This document shows, piece after piece, positions 17,124 through 25,767 of a stretch of DNA of 64,000 nt. A program made the position numbers and the translations under genes. Numbering within the stretch: position 1 is the stretch's first letter; each line of letters starts with the position of its first letter. This DNA comes from Pyxidicoccus sp. MSG2. GTDB lineage: Bacteria > Myxococcota > Myxococcia > Myxococcales > Myxococcaceae. The stretch covers positions 6,652,001 to 6,716,000 of the forward strand of contig NZ_JAPNKC010000001.1 of assembly GCF_026626705.1 (NCBI RefSeq), given 5' to 3'. The notes beneath the pieces are model-generated. The model was not told the origin of the DNA and searched no databases. It saw nothing but the letters and a program-made list of their open reading frames with translations.

Positions 17124-17597
17124 TCACGCCACGTTTCCAGGGGGCAGCGGCGTCGGGAAGGCGACGACGGTGGAGAGCGCCAGCGCCTGGCAGGCCTGGG
17201 CCAGCTGCTGAGCGCGCACGCCGTTCTCCAGGTCGACGTTGGTGAACGTCGCGCCGAAGGCGCTGGCCGCGAGCGCCGTCCCCGCCGGCGGCCCGGCGGT
17301 GCCCGTGCCGAAGAGCTGACCCTGGATGTACGCCGAGAGGGCGGTGGCCAGGTCCTGGCCCGCGGCGAGCGCGCTGCCCGCGTTGAACGCCGAGGCGGCC
17401 TGGGTAGCGAGCTGGCCCTTGCGAGCCTGCGCGGTGGTGCAGGGCACCAGGTTGGCCTGCGCGGTGGAGAACCACGTGGCCACCGCGTCGGCGAAGCGGT
17501 TCGCGGACTGCTGGACGTTCTCCGGAAAACTACCGCCCTTCGGGACCAGCCAGTTGAGCTCGAGCTGGCTCTTCAGCGTGGCAACCACCAGCGCCAT
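17124..17597 (-). CDS. First gene of the eCIS operon side, unknown 157-aa protein
   Basis: The 157-aa Ala-rich product is mostly helical (SANRFADAVATWFSTAQANL; AFNAGSALAAGQDLATALSA) without signal peptide or membrane segment. GAAGGGAG lies 6-13 nt upstream of the ATG. It is separated from the next gene by 190 nt, so it may have its own transcript or lead the operon. Position and direction tie it to the particle genes; the function is not known to me. Confidence 0.65.
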   Translation of the reverse strand: MALVVATLKSQLELNWLVPKGGSFPENVQQSANRFADAVATWFSTAQANLVPCTTAQARKGQLATQAASAFNAGSALAAGQDLATALSAYIQGQLFGTGTAGPPAGTALAASAFGATFTNVDLENGVRAQQLAQACQALALSTVVAFPTPLPPGNVA

Positions 17598-17657
17598 GGT
17601 GACTCCCTTCTCCTGCCGCCCCCGACCTGCTTGCGTTGGTATGATATCACTGCGGGT

Positions 17658-17680
17658 GTGAGCATGAAATCATGCCTCAC
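17658..17680. promoter_or_regulatory. Inverted repeat in the divergent eCIS/cargo promoter region
   Basis: The 114-nt gap between the divergent genes contains GTGAGCATGA, two As, then TCATGCCTCAC, a near-perfect inverted repeat with one extra C. Its place between the particle operon and the cargo gene makes it a candidate operator for both. No sigma-factor boxes were assigned. The palindrome is directly visible; the function is inferred. Confidence 0.4.
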
Positions 17681-17711
17681 ACATGGGCTTGGGTCGCGCG
17701 AAGGAGGCCCC

Positions 17712-19232
17712 ATGGGCAACGTCCGGACGAAGCACGTGGTGACGCCGCACAGCAGCTCACCGTCCATCCTGCGGGCCCAGCGTCAGATTTACAGCCGGGG
17801 AAAGACGCCCATCACGGACGAGCGTGGAGGCGTCCGGTCGCTGGACGTGGCGCCCGCGGACGCCCGGACGGCCGGCCGCCACCTGGGCGAGGTGGGGGCG
17901 CGCTACGGCGACGACGGCCTGTCCCGCTCCATCCGCGGGCTGGGGGTGACGCGCGGCTGGGACTTCGCCCACGTGGCGTTGGATCATGCGCCCCAGCAGG
18001 TGCAGAGCTCCGCCGCGCGGGGAGTGCTCGGCGCGAGCGTGGAGGGCCTGGAGCCCGAGGGAGAGGTGGTGGGCGCCGGAGTGGGGCGCACCATCGGCAC
18101 GGCCATCGACCGCTCCACCGCGAGCGGTGCGCTGCCGTCGGGCGCCCACGGCAGGCTGAGCGGAGCCTTCGGCCAGACGCTGTCGGGCGTGCGCGTCCAC
18201 AACGACGCGGCCTCCCACCACGCGGCCCGCATGCTGGGGGCGCGCGCCTTCACCGTCGGCCAGTCCATCTACTTCGGCGAGGGGGAGTACCAACCGTCGA
18301 CGAGCAGCGGGTTCCACCTGCTGGCGCACGAGACGGCGCATGCGGTGCAGCAGCAGGGCGCCTCGCGGCCCTCCACGGCCCGGCTGGGCGTCTCCGCGCC
18401 CTCCAGCGCCGAGGAGCACGAGGCCGACGGGTTCGCCGACGCCGTCTCGCGCGGCCAGGAGGCGCCCGCGGTCCAGAGCCGATCCGCGGGCATCGCCCGG
18501 GTGATGCGCGCCATCACCTTCACGCGCAGCAACGACGTGATTACCCGCAACCACCCCACCGCGCAGGAGGACACGGCGGGCGCGACGTTCCAGATTGCCC
18601 AGGGCGCGGCGGCGGCGCCGCACTTCGAATGGACCACGGACATCACCATCCACGGCAACGCGGGAGACCCGTTCGCCAACTTCGTGGTCGGCCCCCAGCA
18701 GGTCGTGCGCGACTTCTGGCTCAACATCTGGTGGGGCAGCGGCGCGAACCGGACCCACAGGACGAGCCGCGTCACCACGCCCATCCGGGACACCACGCCG
18801 GGGGGGACCACGTGGTACCACGACGCGTTTGCCTCCGGGGCCTTTGGTGCCGACGGTGACGTGCGCAGCACGCGCCTGCAGGACACGCCGGGCGTGCGGC
18901 GGCAGCCCTACACCAATCCCATCGCGGGGCGCGTGGGCAACAGTGGCTGGTTCAACTGGGGCATGGCCTTCGTCGCCTACGTGACCGCGCAGGACACCAC
19001 GGCGGGCACCGGCGCGGGGGCCTTCCGGACGCTGGCGCACGTGTACTGGAACCTGAGCGTCTCGGGCACCTTCGATGGCGCGGGGGCCACGGCCGCGAGC
19101 CGCGTCACGGTCACCGGCGGCGGCCAGACGAACACCAGCCGTGTCTTCAGCGGCGCCGACAGCAACTTCCCCACGATGCACGGCGGGGCCGTCTTCAACA
19201 CCCAGGCGAACGCCAACCTGACGACCACGTGA
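17712..19232 (+). CDS. DUF4157 (eCIS-core) domain protein, candidate particle cargo
   Basis: The 506-aa product carries the DUF4157/eCIS-core domain at about residues 145-230: LSGAFGQTLSGVRVHNDAAS, FTVGQSIYFGEGEY, then H206-E-T-A-H210, a zincin-type HExxH motif. This domain marks proteins loaded in or associated with eCIS particles. The first 130 residues are poorly structured and the last about 230 form an unfamiliar beta-rich domain (DFWLNIWWGSG; GWFNWGMAFVAYV), probably the effector part. A perfect AAGGAGG lies 5 nt before this ATG, favouring it over the ATG at 17664. It is divergent from the tail operon and followed after one base by a second gene. Confidence 0.85.
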   Translation: MGNVRTKHVVTPHSSSPSILRAQRQIYSRGKTPITDERGGVRSLDVAPADARTAGRHLGEVGARYGDDGLSRSIRGLGVTRGWDFAHVALDHAPQQVQSSAARGVLGASVEGLEPEGEVVGAGVGRTIGTAIDRSTASGALPSGAHGRLSGAFGQTLSGVRVHNDAASHHAARMLGARAFTVGQSIYFGEGEYQPSTSSGFHLLAHETAHAVQQQGASRPSTARLGVSAPSSAEEHEADGFADAVSRGQEAPAVQSRSAGIARVMRAITFTRSNDVITRNHPTAQEDTAGATFQIAQGAAAAPHFEWTTDITIHGNAGDPFANFVVGPQQVVRDFWLNIWWGSGANRTHRTSRVTTPIRDTTPGGTTWYHDAFASGAFGADGDVRSTRLQDTPGVRRQPYTNPIAGRVGNSGWFNWGMAFVAYVTAQDTTAGTGAGAFRTLAHVYWNLSVSGTFDGAGATAASRVTVTGGGQTNTSRVFSGADSNFPTMHGGAVFNTQANANLTTT

Positions 19233-19233
19233 C

Positions 19234-19836
19234 ATGAGCAGCCCCGGGCCCGTGTTCCCTTCCAGGGCCGTCGGGCTCTGCCTGGTCGGATGGCTGAACC
19301 TGGAGGGGTGTACGCAGCCGGTGAAGGCAGTCCCCGAAGAGGCCATTCCCCCGGCCCCTGCCGAGCGGAGGAAGACGGACATGACGGCGCAACTGGTGGG
19401 CACTCCGGGGATTCATCGCCTCCTGGATTCGTTGAAGGGCGCGCCAGGGCTGGTCGTGCTGGAGGCCAGCCGGGCGCCAGGCCTCGCGGAGTCCTTTCTC
19501 TCGCCGGGCCCCACCGACGCGCCGGCCGGTCGCCCGCTCGTGCTGCGGGTCCAGCTCACGACGGTGAACACGCCCGACACGCTCTCGCTCGTCGCCGCGC
19601 GGGCGGCGGGGACGCGCTTCGAGTTCGAGGTGGAGCACCGCGTCTTCGAGGGCGTCCTCGGGGCCAACGTCCAGGAGCAGGCGGTGCTCGAGGCGCGGCT
19701 CGCGCCCCTGCCCCCCGGGCGCTACGAGGTCATCGTCAGGAGACGGGAGCTGGGCTTCTCCCGGCTGGAGCATCCGGAAGAAGCGCAGCCGCGCACCACC
19801 ACCGCGCAGACCTGGGCCTTCACCGTGAAGCCGTAG
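19234..19836 (+). CDS. Unknown protein co-transcribed with the DUF4157 gene, possible lipoprotein
   Basis: The 200-aa product has a hydrophobic N-terminal stretch ending in a cysteine (VGLCLVGWLNLEGC), suggesting a weak lipoprotein signal, then a beta-rich C-terminal domain (PLVLRVQLTTVNTPDTLSL; LPPGRYEVIVRRRELGF). One base separates it from the DUF4157 stop, so the two are almost certainly one transcript. It could be an accessory or immunity partner of the cargo. No family recognised. Confidence 0.65.
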   Translation: MSSPGPVFPSRAVGLCLVGWLNLEGCTQPVKAVPEEAIPPAPAERRKTDMTAQLVGTPGIHRLLDSLKGAPGLVVLEASRAPGLAESFLSPGPTDAPAGRPLVLRVQLTTVNTPDTLSLVAARAAGTRFEFEVEHRVFEGVLGANVQEQAVLEARLAPLPPGRYEVIVRRRELGFSRLEHPEEAQPRTTTAQTWAFTVKP

Positions 19837-19898
19837 CGCCTGGGGGCGCGGGTCTTCTCCGACGAGGACGACGGGTGGAGGTGGGGGGCGCAGGGCGC

Positions 19899-20570
19899 TC
19901 ACCGGCGCAGCGTCAGCGGCAGGCGCGCTCCCTCGCGGGACAGGTAGACGCGAGAGGCGAGGCGGCTGCCGTCCCCGGAGGGACGCAACACCGCCTGTCC
20001 TCGCAGCCCGGACGCACGCCGCAGCGAGCCCAGCAGCTCCAGGCGGGCCTCGGGCCGGTCGTGCTCCACCTCCAGCACGCACAGCCGCGAGCGGCAGTCC
20101 ACCCGGGCCAGGTGGGAGCCGGTGAGCTCCGGGAGGCGGAAGGCCTCACCCAGCTGCGCCTCGGTGCGTCCCGCCCACTGCATGTCGCGAGGCTCCGTCG
20201 CGGCCGCCGCCTCCAGCTCGGCGTCCAACTCGGCCAGCCGCTCCCGGTGGGCCTGTTCCGCCGAGGCCCGTGCCGCCGCGTCAGGCCGTGCGCCCGGCTC
20301 GGTGGGAGCCGGGCCCGCTTCTGGCGACGGCGGCGGGGCGGCCCGTGCGGCGTCCACCCCTTGCGCCCGGTGGTCCTGCTCCTGGCGCAGCGACGCCAGC
20401 TCCGCGCGCAGGGCCTTCAGCTCCTGCTCCAGCTCCGCGAGGGCCCGGTCCCCGTGAGGCCCCGGGGGCGGTATGGATTCCTCCAGTGCAGCCCCCCTCA
20501 TGCTCCACACGCTGGTAGCGGTCATGACGACCACGGCCAGTCCCAGGACACCCCAGCGGACCTGTCGCAT
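19899..20570 (-). CDS. Membrane-anchored coiled-coil protein, unknown
   Basis: The 223-aa product has an N-terminal membrane segment (GVLGLAVVVMTATSVW), a coiled coil at about 40-65 (ALAELEQELKALRAELASLR), a Pro/Ala-rich linker, and a small C-terminal domain with a likely Cys pair (VDCRSRLCVLEVEHD). Similar short single-pass proteins are common in myxobacteria. Convergent with the preceding gene, and 6 nt after the 20577-21101 gene. Confidence 0.7.
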   Translation of the reverse strand: MRQVRWGVLGLAVVVMTATSVWSMRGAALEESIPPPGPHGDRALAELEQELKALRAELASLRQEQDHRAQGVDAARAAPPPSPEAGPAPTEPGARPDAAARASAEQAHRERLAELDAELEAAAATEPRDMQWAGRTEAQLGEAFRLPELTGSHLARVDCRSRLCVLEVEHDRPEARLELLGSLRRASGLRGQAVLRPSGDGSRLASRVYLSREGARLPLTLRR

Positions 20571-20576
20571 CGGCGG

Positions 20577-21101
20577 TTACTCCGAGACCAGGATGCTGGA
20601 GATGACGGAGGAGAGCGTGGTGCCGCCGGCTCCAGGGAACGTCCCGGGGACGCGGCAGCGCACGCTCACGTAGCCATTCGTGCCGGCGAAGACCGAGGGC
20701 AGGTTGATGGAGAGGTTGTCCGGCATGGGGACATCGAAGAGCCCGCCGCTCGTGCAGGCGTCGTCATCCGTGATGGGCGTGCCATCGGCCTGCGCCACGG
20801 TGGCGACGCAGCAGATGTCGTCGTTCCCGTGGCCGTCCACCACGTTCACGGTGACGGTCATGTCCTCCGTCAGGGCCGGGAAGGTGACGTTGCGCTGAAT
20901 CGGGCAGACGACCTCGAACGCGTTGCTGGACAGGTTGAGGAGGCGGCCGCTGCGGTAGATGGTCGGCGTGCCGGAGCCCGCGATGCTGATGGGGGTGCAC
21001 AGCGCGCCCGGGTAGGTCGCATTGCCAGCGGCGGCGGGAAGGGCGCCCAGCAGGGCGAGGGCGATGACCGACTTCGACATGAATCCGTGGGTGTTCTTCA
21101 T
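20577..21101 (-). CDS. Secreted protein of unknown function
   Basis: The 174-aa product starts with a signal peptide (FMSKSVIALALLGALPAAAG). The mature part is beta-rich with an N-terminal Cys pattern (CTPIS, VVCPIQ, DICCVA, DACTS, SVRCR) that could form disulphides. The start at 21101 is chosen for GAGGAA about 9 nt upstream and for the signal peptide. It resembles the many small secreted proteins of myxobacteria; no function assigned. Confidence 0.7.
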   Translation of the reverse strand: MKNTHGFMSKSVIALALLGALPAAAGNATYPGALCTPISIAGSGTPTIYRSGRLLNLSSNAFEVVCPIQRNVTFPALTEDMTVTVNVVDGHGNDDICCVATVAQADGTPITDDDACTSGGLFDVPMPDNLSINLPSVFAGTNGYVSVRCRVPGTFPGAGGTTLSSVISSILVSE

Positions 21102-21319
21102 GGGGAGTTCCTCGGGGCACAGGTCTCCGGTGCGAAGCCGCGTCATGCGGTCCGGGGAGACCTGCGTGAGGACTCCTTGAGCAACCGGGATGCCAGCCCT
21201 CGAAAGCGGCGCCTTCCGAGGGGACTGCCGGGCCAGGAGCAAACCTTGCACTGTGGGCGGTCCGCGTCGATGCAACGCCTACCTCTTCGTGCAGGAGTTG
21301 CATTCGGCGCGCCCGTGGC

Positions 21320-22534
21320 TCAAGCGCTCCGCGACGCGATGAGCGCGAGGTTGCGCGGAGACAGGCGCGGATCGAAGAGCTGGAGGAGCTCGACCTGGAA
21401 GCCCAGCTCCTCCAGGAGGAGCGCGCGATCCAGCAGGAGCACGACCTCCAACGCCCTCGCGAAGCGGTCCCTCAGCAGATGGCAGAGCAGGAGCTCCCGC
21501 GTCTCGGCGCGAACGGACACCTCGAAGGCATCCAGCTCGGCGTCCGTCATGCCGGCATCGAGGCCCAGGCGCTCCAGGCGGTCGCGCGCGTAGACGGCGA
21601 AGCGTCCGGCATAGAGCGTCCGGGGCGCGTCACCTGCCCTCACGAAGCCGCGCTCGGGGAAGTGCCGCCTCGTCAGGAGATCGAACGCGAAGCGCCACGC
21701 GTACACCCGCTTCATCCGCGCGAACTCCTCCTCGGTCTTGTGGTGCCGTCCCCGCGTCGTCAGCGCCAGGGCATGCGGGGTGAAGGGCAGCGGGTGCGCG
21801 CTTCCGAAGCGGGAGACGGGGTAATCCCGCGGGGTCTCCAGCTTGTCGTAGCAGCAGCCGATGTTCAGGACGAAGCCCGCCCCCTGGCTCTTGCGAATCT
21901 GCGTGAGGGCGAGCGGCCCGCAGGTGTGCAGACCGATGGAGGCCCGGTCCCGGCCGGAGAAGAGCGGATCGAGCTGAGGTTGAAGCCCGTCCTCGACGGA
22001 GGCCTGGATGAAACACAGGGTGTCCCCGCCCGGGGGATGGGTTCTCGTCAGCCACCGCCGGCCCTTGTCCTGCAGCGCGGCGTCCCGATCGATGCTGTGG
22101 AAGGTCCACCCGAAGGTGCGCGCACAGAGGCGGGCGAGATGTCCCATGCCGCCGCCGATATCGACCGCCTGGTGGATGAAGCGCGTTCTGGGCGCGAGCA
22201 GGGCGAGCACCCGCTCGAGCTCGTGGGTCTTCTTGGCGCTGAGTCCCTGCGTCTCCGAGACTGTCAGCGCGTGAAGGCCCTCGTGCCAGGGCAGCGCCGT
22301 CAGTTCCTGGAGCGCGCCCAGGAGCGCGCCCAGGGAGGGAGGCGGGACGCCCACGAGCGCCCCCTGGTCCAGCCGCCGCTCGCCCGCTTCATCGAGCGAC
22401 CGGGCATAGGCCAGCCAGTCCTCGGGATAGGCGGCGCCAGATTCGGGCCAGCCCTGGAGGATGGAGCGGGACCAGAGCGCGGACCAGGGCCGGAGTTGGT
22501 GCGTGAGCGCCTCGAGTCGCGCCTGGAAGTCCAT
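21320..22534 (-). CDS. METTL25/RRNAD1-like methyltransferase
   Basis: The 404-aa product carries a SAM-binding motif I (AVDIGGGMGHLARLCAR) and the downstream NIGCCYDKLE motif characteristic of the METTL25/RRNAD1 family, plus SIGLHTCGPL. Members are putative RNA or protein methyltransferases; the substrate here is unknown. The protein is cytoplasmic in appearance. The upstream gap to the VOC gene (22535-22632) is short and both are divergent. Confidence 0.75.
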   Translation of the reverse strand: MDFQARLEALTHQLRPWSALWSRSILQGWPESGAAYPEDWLAYARSLDEAGERRLDQGALVGVPPPSLGALLGALQELTALPWHEGLHALTVSETQGLSAKKTHELERVLALLAPRTRFIHQAVDIGGGMGHLARLCARTFGWTFHSIDRDAALQDKGRRWLTRTHPPGGDTLCFIQASVEDGLQPQLDPLFSGRDRASIGLHTCGPLALTQIRKSQGAGFVLNIGCCYDKLETPRDYPVSRFGSAHPLPFTPHALALTTRGRHHKTEEEFARMKRVYAWRFAFDLLTRRHFPERGFVRAGDAPRTLYAGRFAVYARDRLERLGLDAGMTDAELDAFEVSVRAETRELLLCHLLRDRFARALEVVLLLDRALLLEELGFQVELLQLFDPRLSPRNLALIASRSA

Positions 22535-22632
22535 GTCGGCTCATCCTATGCGCCGCCGCGCCGCTCCGCCGGTGGGTGCGGTATGGAAGCGAACGGCGGC
22601 TTCCTCAACCTCACGCTCCCGGAGTAGCAATC

Positions 22633-23094
22633 ATGTCCAGCAAGCTCGCACCGTTTCTCTGGTTCAACGACAACGCGGAAGAAGCCGCTGGGTTCTACCT
22701 CGGCGTCTTTCCGCATGCGCGCAAGGTGAAGGAGCTGCGCTCGAAGGGCGTAGGGCCGTGGCCGGAAGGGAAGATCGCGACCCTCGTCATCGAGCTCGAG
22801 GGCCAGGAGATGACGTTCATGAACGGCGGGCCCGCGCACCAGCTCACGCCTGCGTTCTCGTTCTTCGTGCGTTGCGATTCGCAAAAAGAGCTCGACGCGT
22901 ACTGGGAGAAGCTGATGGCGGGAGGTGGCAAGCCCATGGCCTGTGGCTGGCTGATCGACCGCTTCGGCCTGTGCTGGCAGGTGGTGCCACGCAATGTCGA
23001 GGAGCTGTTGAGCCATCCCAAGGCCATGCAGGCCATGATGGGCATGATCAAGATGGACATCGCGGCGCTGGAAGCCGCGGCGCGCGCGAGCTGA
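22633..23094 (+). CDS. VOC family (PhnB-like) protein
   Basis: The 153-aa product is a PhnB-like glyoxalase-fold protein: APFLWFNDNAEEAAGFYLGV, QEMTFMNGGP, SFFVRCDSQKELDAYWEKLM, and CGWLIDRFGLCWQVVP. These are often annotated as 3-demethylubiquinone methyltransferase-like, but the annotation does not imply that activity. The ATG at 22633 is chosen because the family motif begins at once; an in-frame ATG at 22576 would add unrelated residues. A second paralogue lies at 32757-33242. Confidence 0.85.
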   Translation: MSSKLAPFLWFNDNAEEAAGFYLGVFPHARKVKELRSKGVGPWPEGKIATLVIELEGQEMTFMNGGPAHQLTPAFSFFVRCDSQKELDAYWEKLMAGGGKPMACGWLIDRFGLCWQVVPRNVEELLSHPKAMQAMMGMIKMDIAALEAAARAS

Positions 23095-23204
23095 GCACTC
23101 TGAAAGGAGTGCCACGGTGGCGGGGCTCCGCGGGCGCGTGGGAGGCCCGCCCACCGTCATTGAAAGACGGGTTCGTGGACCTTGCGGCACTGCTCCGGTC
23201 CGCG

Positions 23205-23327
23205 ATGAACCGGGCCCAGCTTGTCGAGGGGTGGGGCCACAAGTGCCGCCGTTGCGGCCACTCCGAGCACGGCCCTACCGGCAGTGGACACTGTCCTTTC
23301 CTCACCGGGTGCGGTGGGTGCTGTTGA
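23205..23327 (+). CDS. Possible Cys-rich micro-protein (zinc-ribbon-like)
   Basis: A 40-aa open frame (ATG to TGA) has CRRCGHSEHG followed by four more cysteines, ending GCGGCC. CxxCGH patterns occur in small zinc-ribbon proteins. No clear ribosome-binding site is seen, and the surrounding stretch (23095-23427) is otherwise empty, so this could be chance or a decayed gene. Confidence 0.3.
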   Translation: MNRAQLVEGWGHKCRRCGHSEHGPTGSGHCPFLTGCGGCC

Positions 23328-23427
23328 AGGATGCAGGGCTCCTCTCCGACGTTCTTACGTATCCGTACGATGGACGACGTGCTGCGGGGCCTTGAGGAGA
23401 TGAGCAAGTCAGGTCATCCCTTGTCTG

Positions 23428-23754
23428 GTGCCGAAGAGAGCTGAGAAGCCGGAGTGGGCGCGCGTCGCCGAGGAGTTCGAAGCGAGCGGGCAGACGCAGC
23501 GGGAGTTCGCCGAGAGCCGAGGGCTGCGGCTGAGAACGTTGCAGTCGTAGGTGTACCGGCGTCGGCGCTAGGTGAGTACCGAGGTGGAGCCGCCCATGCG
23601 CCTGCTGCCCGTGCAGGTGAGCGGAGCGCCCATGGCGGAGGAGGTGCCGTTGGAAGTGCTCACCGTAGGCGGGGCGCGCGTGAGCTTCGCGTCGGGCACT
23701 GACGTCGACTACGTGGCGCGACTGGTGGCGGCCCTGAGGCGTGCGGCGTGCTGA
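23428..23754 (+). pseudogene. IS66 tnpA remnant with two in-frame amber codons
   Basis: From a GTG at 23428 the frame reads a helix-turn-helix-like start (EWARVAEEFEASGQTQREFA; GLRLRTLQS), then TAG at 23548, VYRRRR, TAG at 23569, and a C-terminal half (EVLTVGGARVSFASGTDVDY) to TGA at 23752. The first TAG falls where IS66 TnpA proteins usually have Trp. The second half could start alone at the GTG at 23572. Confidence 0.65.
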
Positions 23755-24086
23755 CGTTGCCGGCCTCGGTGCGAATCCTGCTGGCCACCGGGCAGGTGGA
23801 CATGCGCAAGTCGATAGACGGGCTCATGGCCTTGGTACGCACCGCATGGGGCGAGGACGTCTACTCGGGCCACCTCTTCGCCTTCGTCAGCCGGCGAGGA
23901 GACCGGGTGAAAATCCTCACCTTCAGCCGAGGCGGCTTCGTCCTGTACTACAAGCGATTGGAGACGGGCCGCTTCCGGCTGCCGCGGGTGGACGCCACCC
24001 AGTTGGCGATGCTGCTGGAAGGCATTGACGTGGCCGAGGTGAAGCGCCAGCCCGCCTGGGTGCCCCCGAGGCGGACAGGTAGCTGA
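23748..24086 (+). CDS. tnpB: IS66-family accessory protein TnpB
   Basis: The 112-aa product is a complete IS66 TnpB (IS66 Orf2-like): ILLATGQVDMRKSIDGLMAL, GHLFAFVSRRGDRVKIL, and GFVLYYKRLETGRFRLP. It starts at a GTG overlapping the tnpA stop, as in functional IS66 elements. TnpB is required together with TnpA and TnpC for IS66 transposition. Its intactness beside broken partners suggests recent decay. Confidence 0.85.
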   Translation: MLTLPASVRILLATGQVDMRKSIDGLMALVRTAWGEDVYSGHLFAFVSRRGDRVKILTFSRGGFVLYYKRLETGRFRLPRVDATQLAMLLEGIDVAEVKRQPAWVPPRRTGS

Positions 24087-24114
24087 GTACGTCACGCGGG
24101 TAAGGGCCTACCTC

Positions 24115-25640
24115 GTGGGGTGTTACGCGCGGGTGCCACGTCAGCTGCCACTCTACCACCATTGCCCCTGGCGCGAGGAGGCCGAAGAGCTCAAGGCCGA
24201 GGTGGGCCGTATCGGCGGGGAACTGGACACGCTCAAGAGCCAGATGGCGACCCTCCAGCGCCACGTCTTCGGCAAGAAGGCGGAGAAGCTGCCGACCGTG
24301 GCCGCCGCCGAGCTGCGCAAGGAGGCGGCGTGCGCGTAGGCACAGGCGGCACGGGACGAGGCGGCGCTGAAGAAACGACGCGAGCGCGCGGCCCGGAGAG
24401 TCGAGGGTGCGCCCATGCGCGAGATTCGCCACACCGTCCCGGCCGAGGAGCGCCACTGCCCCGCCTGCGGCAGCGAGGAGGTGAAGGCGCTGGGCAAGGG
24501 CCGTACCACCGAGGTGTACGAATACATACCGGCCCGTTTCGAGCGCCAGGTGCACGTGCAGGAAGTGCTGGCGTGCGCGTGCGGCCAGGGCGTCGTCACC
24601 GCGCCCCCGCCCGCGAAGGTGGTGGACAAGGGTGGGTACGGCCCCGACTTCCTGGCCCACGTGGTGACGTCCAAGTGCGCCGACTCCATGCCCCTGCACC
24701 GGCTGGCGCAGCGGATTGAGAGGGGCGGCGTCCCCATAAGTCGCAGCACTCTGACGGACCTCTTCCACCTGTCGGCCTCGGTGCTGCTGCCGCTCTCGCG
24801 CCACTTGCTGCAATGCATTGCGTCCGCCGAGGTGGTGTGGGCCGACGAGACGCCGCTGCGGGTGCTGGACGTGAAGAAGACGCGGCTGGACTACCTCTGG
24901 ACGTTCCTCACCCAGCACGAGAAGGGCGAGTGGCTCATCGGCCACCGCTCCAGCATGGGGCGCGGAGGCAAGACGCCCCTGGACGTGCTGGGCGGCACGA
25001 CGGGCGCGCTCGTGGTGGACGGGTACACCGGCTACAACCCGGTGACGCTGCCCTACGGGCGCACCCGCGTCGGGTGTTGGGCGCATGTCCGTTGCCGCTT
25101 CTTCGACGCGCTCGCAACCTCTCCCGAGGCCCGCGAGGCCATGGACCTCATCCTGGCCCCTACCGGGTGGAGGCCCTCGCGCACGAGGCGGACGTGGTGC
25201 GCACGGCCGCCCATCGAGAATTGCGCCAGCAGCACAGCGCCCCCGTCCTCGTGCGTCTGCGAGCTTGGTTCGAAGTACTGTCGTCACAGCACCCGCCGAA
25301 GGGGCCGCTGGGAGGGGCCATTGCCTACGCGCTAAAGCAGTGGGAGGCGCTGAGCTGCTTCGTCTGCGACGAGCGCCTGCCCTTGGACACCAACCGCAGC
25401 GAGGGCGCCTTGAGAAAAGCGGCCCTGGGCCGCAAAAACTTTCTCTTCGTCGGCCACGAAGCCGCGGGAGAGAACCTGGCCGGGCTCTACGTGCTGGTGG
25501 CCACCTGCGAGGTCAACGACGTCAACCCCGAGGCGTACCTGGCCGACGTGCTGCTGAACGTGCAGACGCATCCCCAATCGCGCATCGGCGAGCTGCTGCC
25601 GCACGAGTGGAAGCGCTTGCGCGCCGCCGACTCCTCCTGA
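24115..25640 (+). pseudogene. IS66 tnpC transposase, broken by an amber codon and a frameshift
   Basis: The frame opens at 24115 with a coiled-coil region (EEAEELKAEVGRIGGELDTL), meets TAG at 24337, and continues in frame with the zinc-binding domain (HCPACGSEEVKALGKG) and the DDE-type core (VVWADETPLRVLDVKKTRLD; GYTGYN). Near 25160 the frame shifts by one, after which the other frame carries the conserved C-terminus (CDERLPLDTNRSEGALRKAA; NFLFVGHEAAGENLAG). The two lesions should abolish activity. Confidence 0.8.
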
Positions 25641-25767
25641 GCCCCTCGCTCAGCTCCATCCCATCCACTCGCTCACGCCCAGGCTCGCGACCACCGTCGA
25701 GCACAGCTCCCGTCTGTCCTCAACCGGTCCGGCACGGCGTTCGCCGGACGGATACAGAGCTCGGCGC

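Larger units (their letters stand above)
23428..25640 (+). mobile_element. Degraded IS66-family insertion sequence
   Basis: Three genes in the IS66 order tnpA-tnpB-tnpC are present, with tnpB intact. tnpA carries two in-frame TAG codons and tnpC one TAG and one frameshift, so the element is probably immobile. Terminal inverted repeats and a target duplication could not be placed by eye; the limits given are those of the coding remnants. It sits next to an IS3 orfA scrap and an AT-rich gene pair, in keeping with a transfer-prone site. Confidence 0.75.

Noticed and set aside
17664-17711. ATG at 17664 as start of the DUF4157 gene
   Set aside because: A perfect AAGGAGG sits before the ATG at 17712, and the 17664 codon lies in the palindrome.
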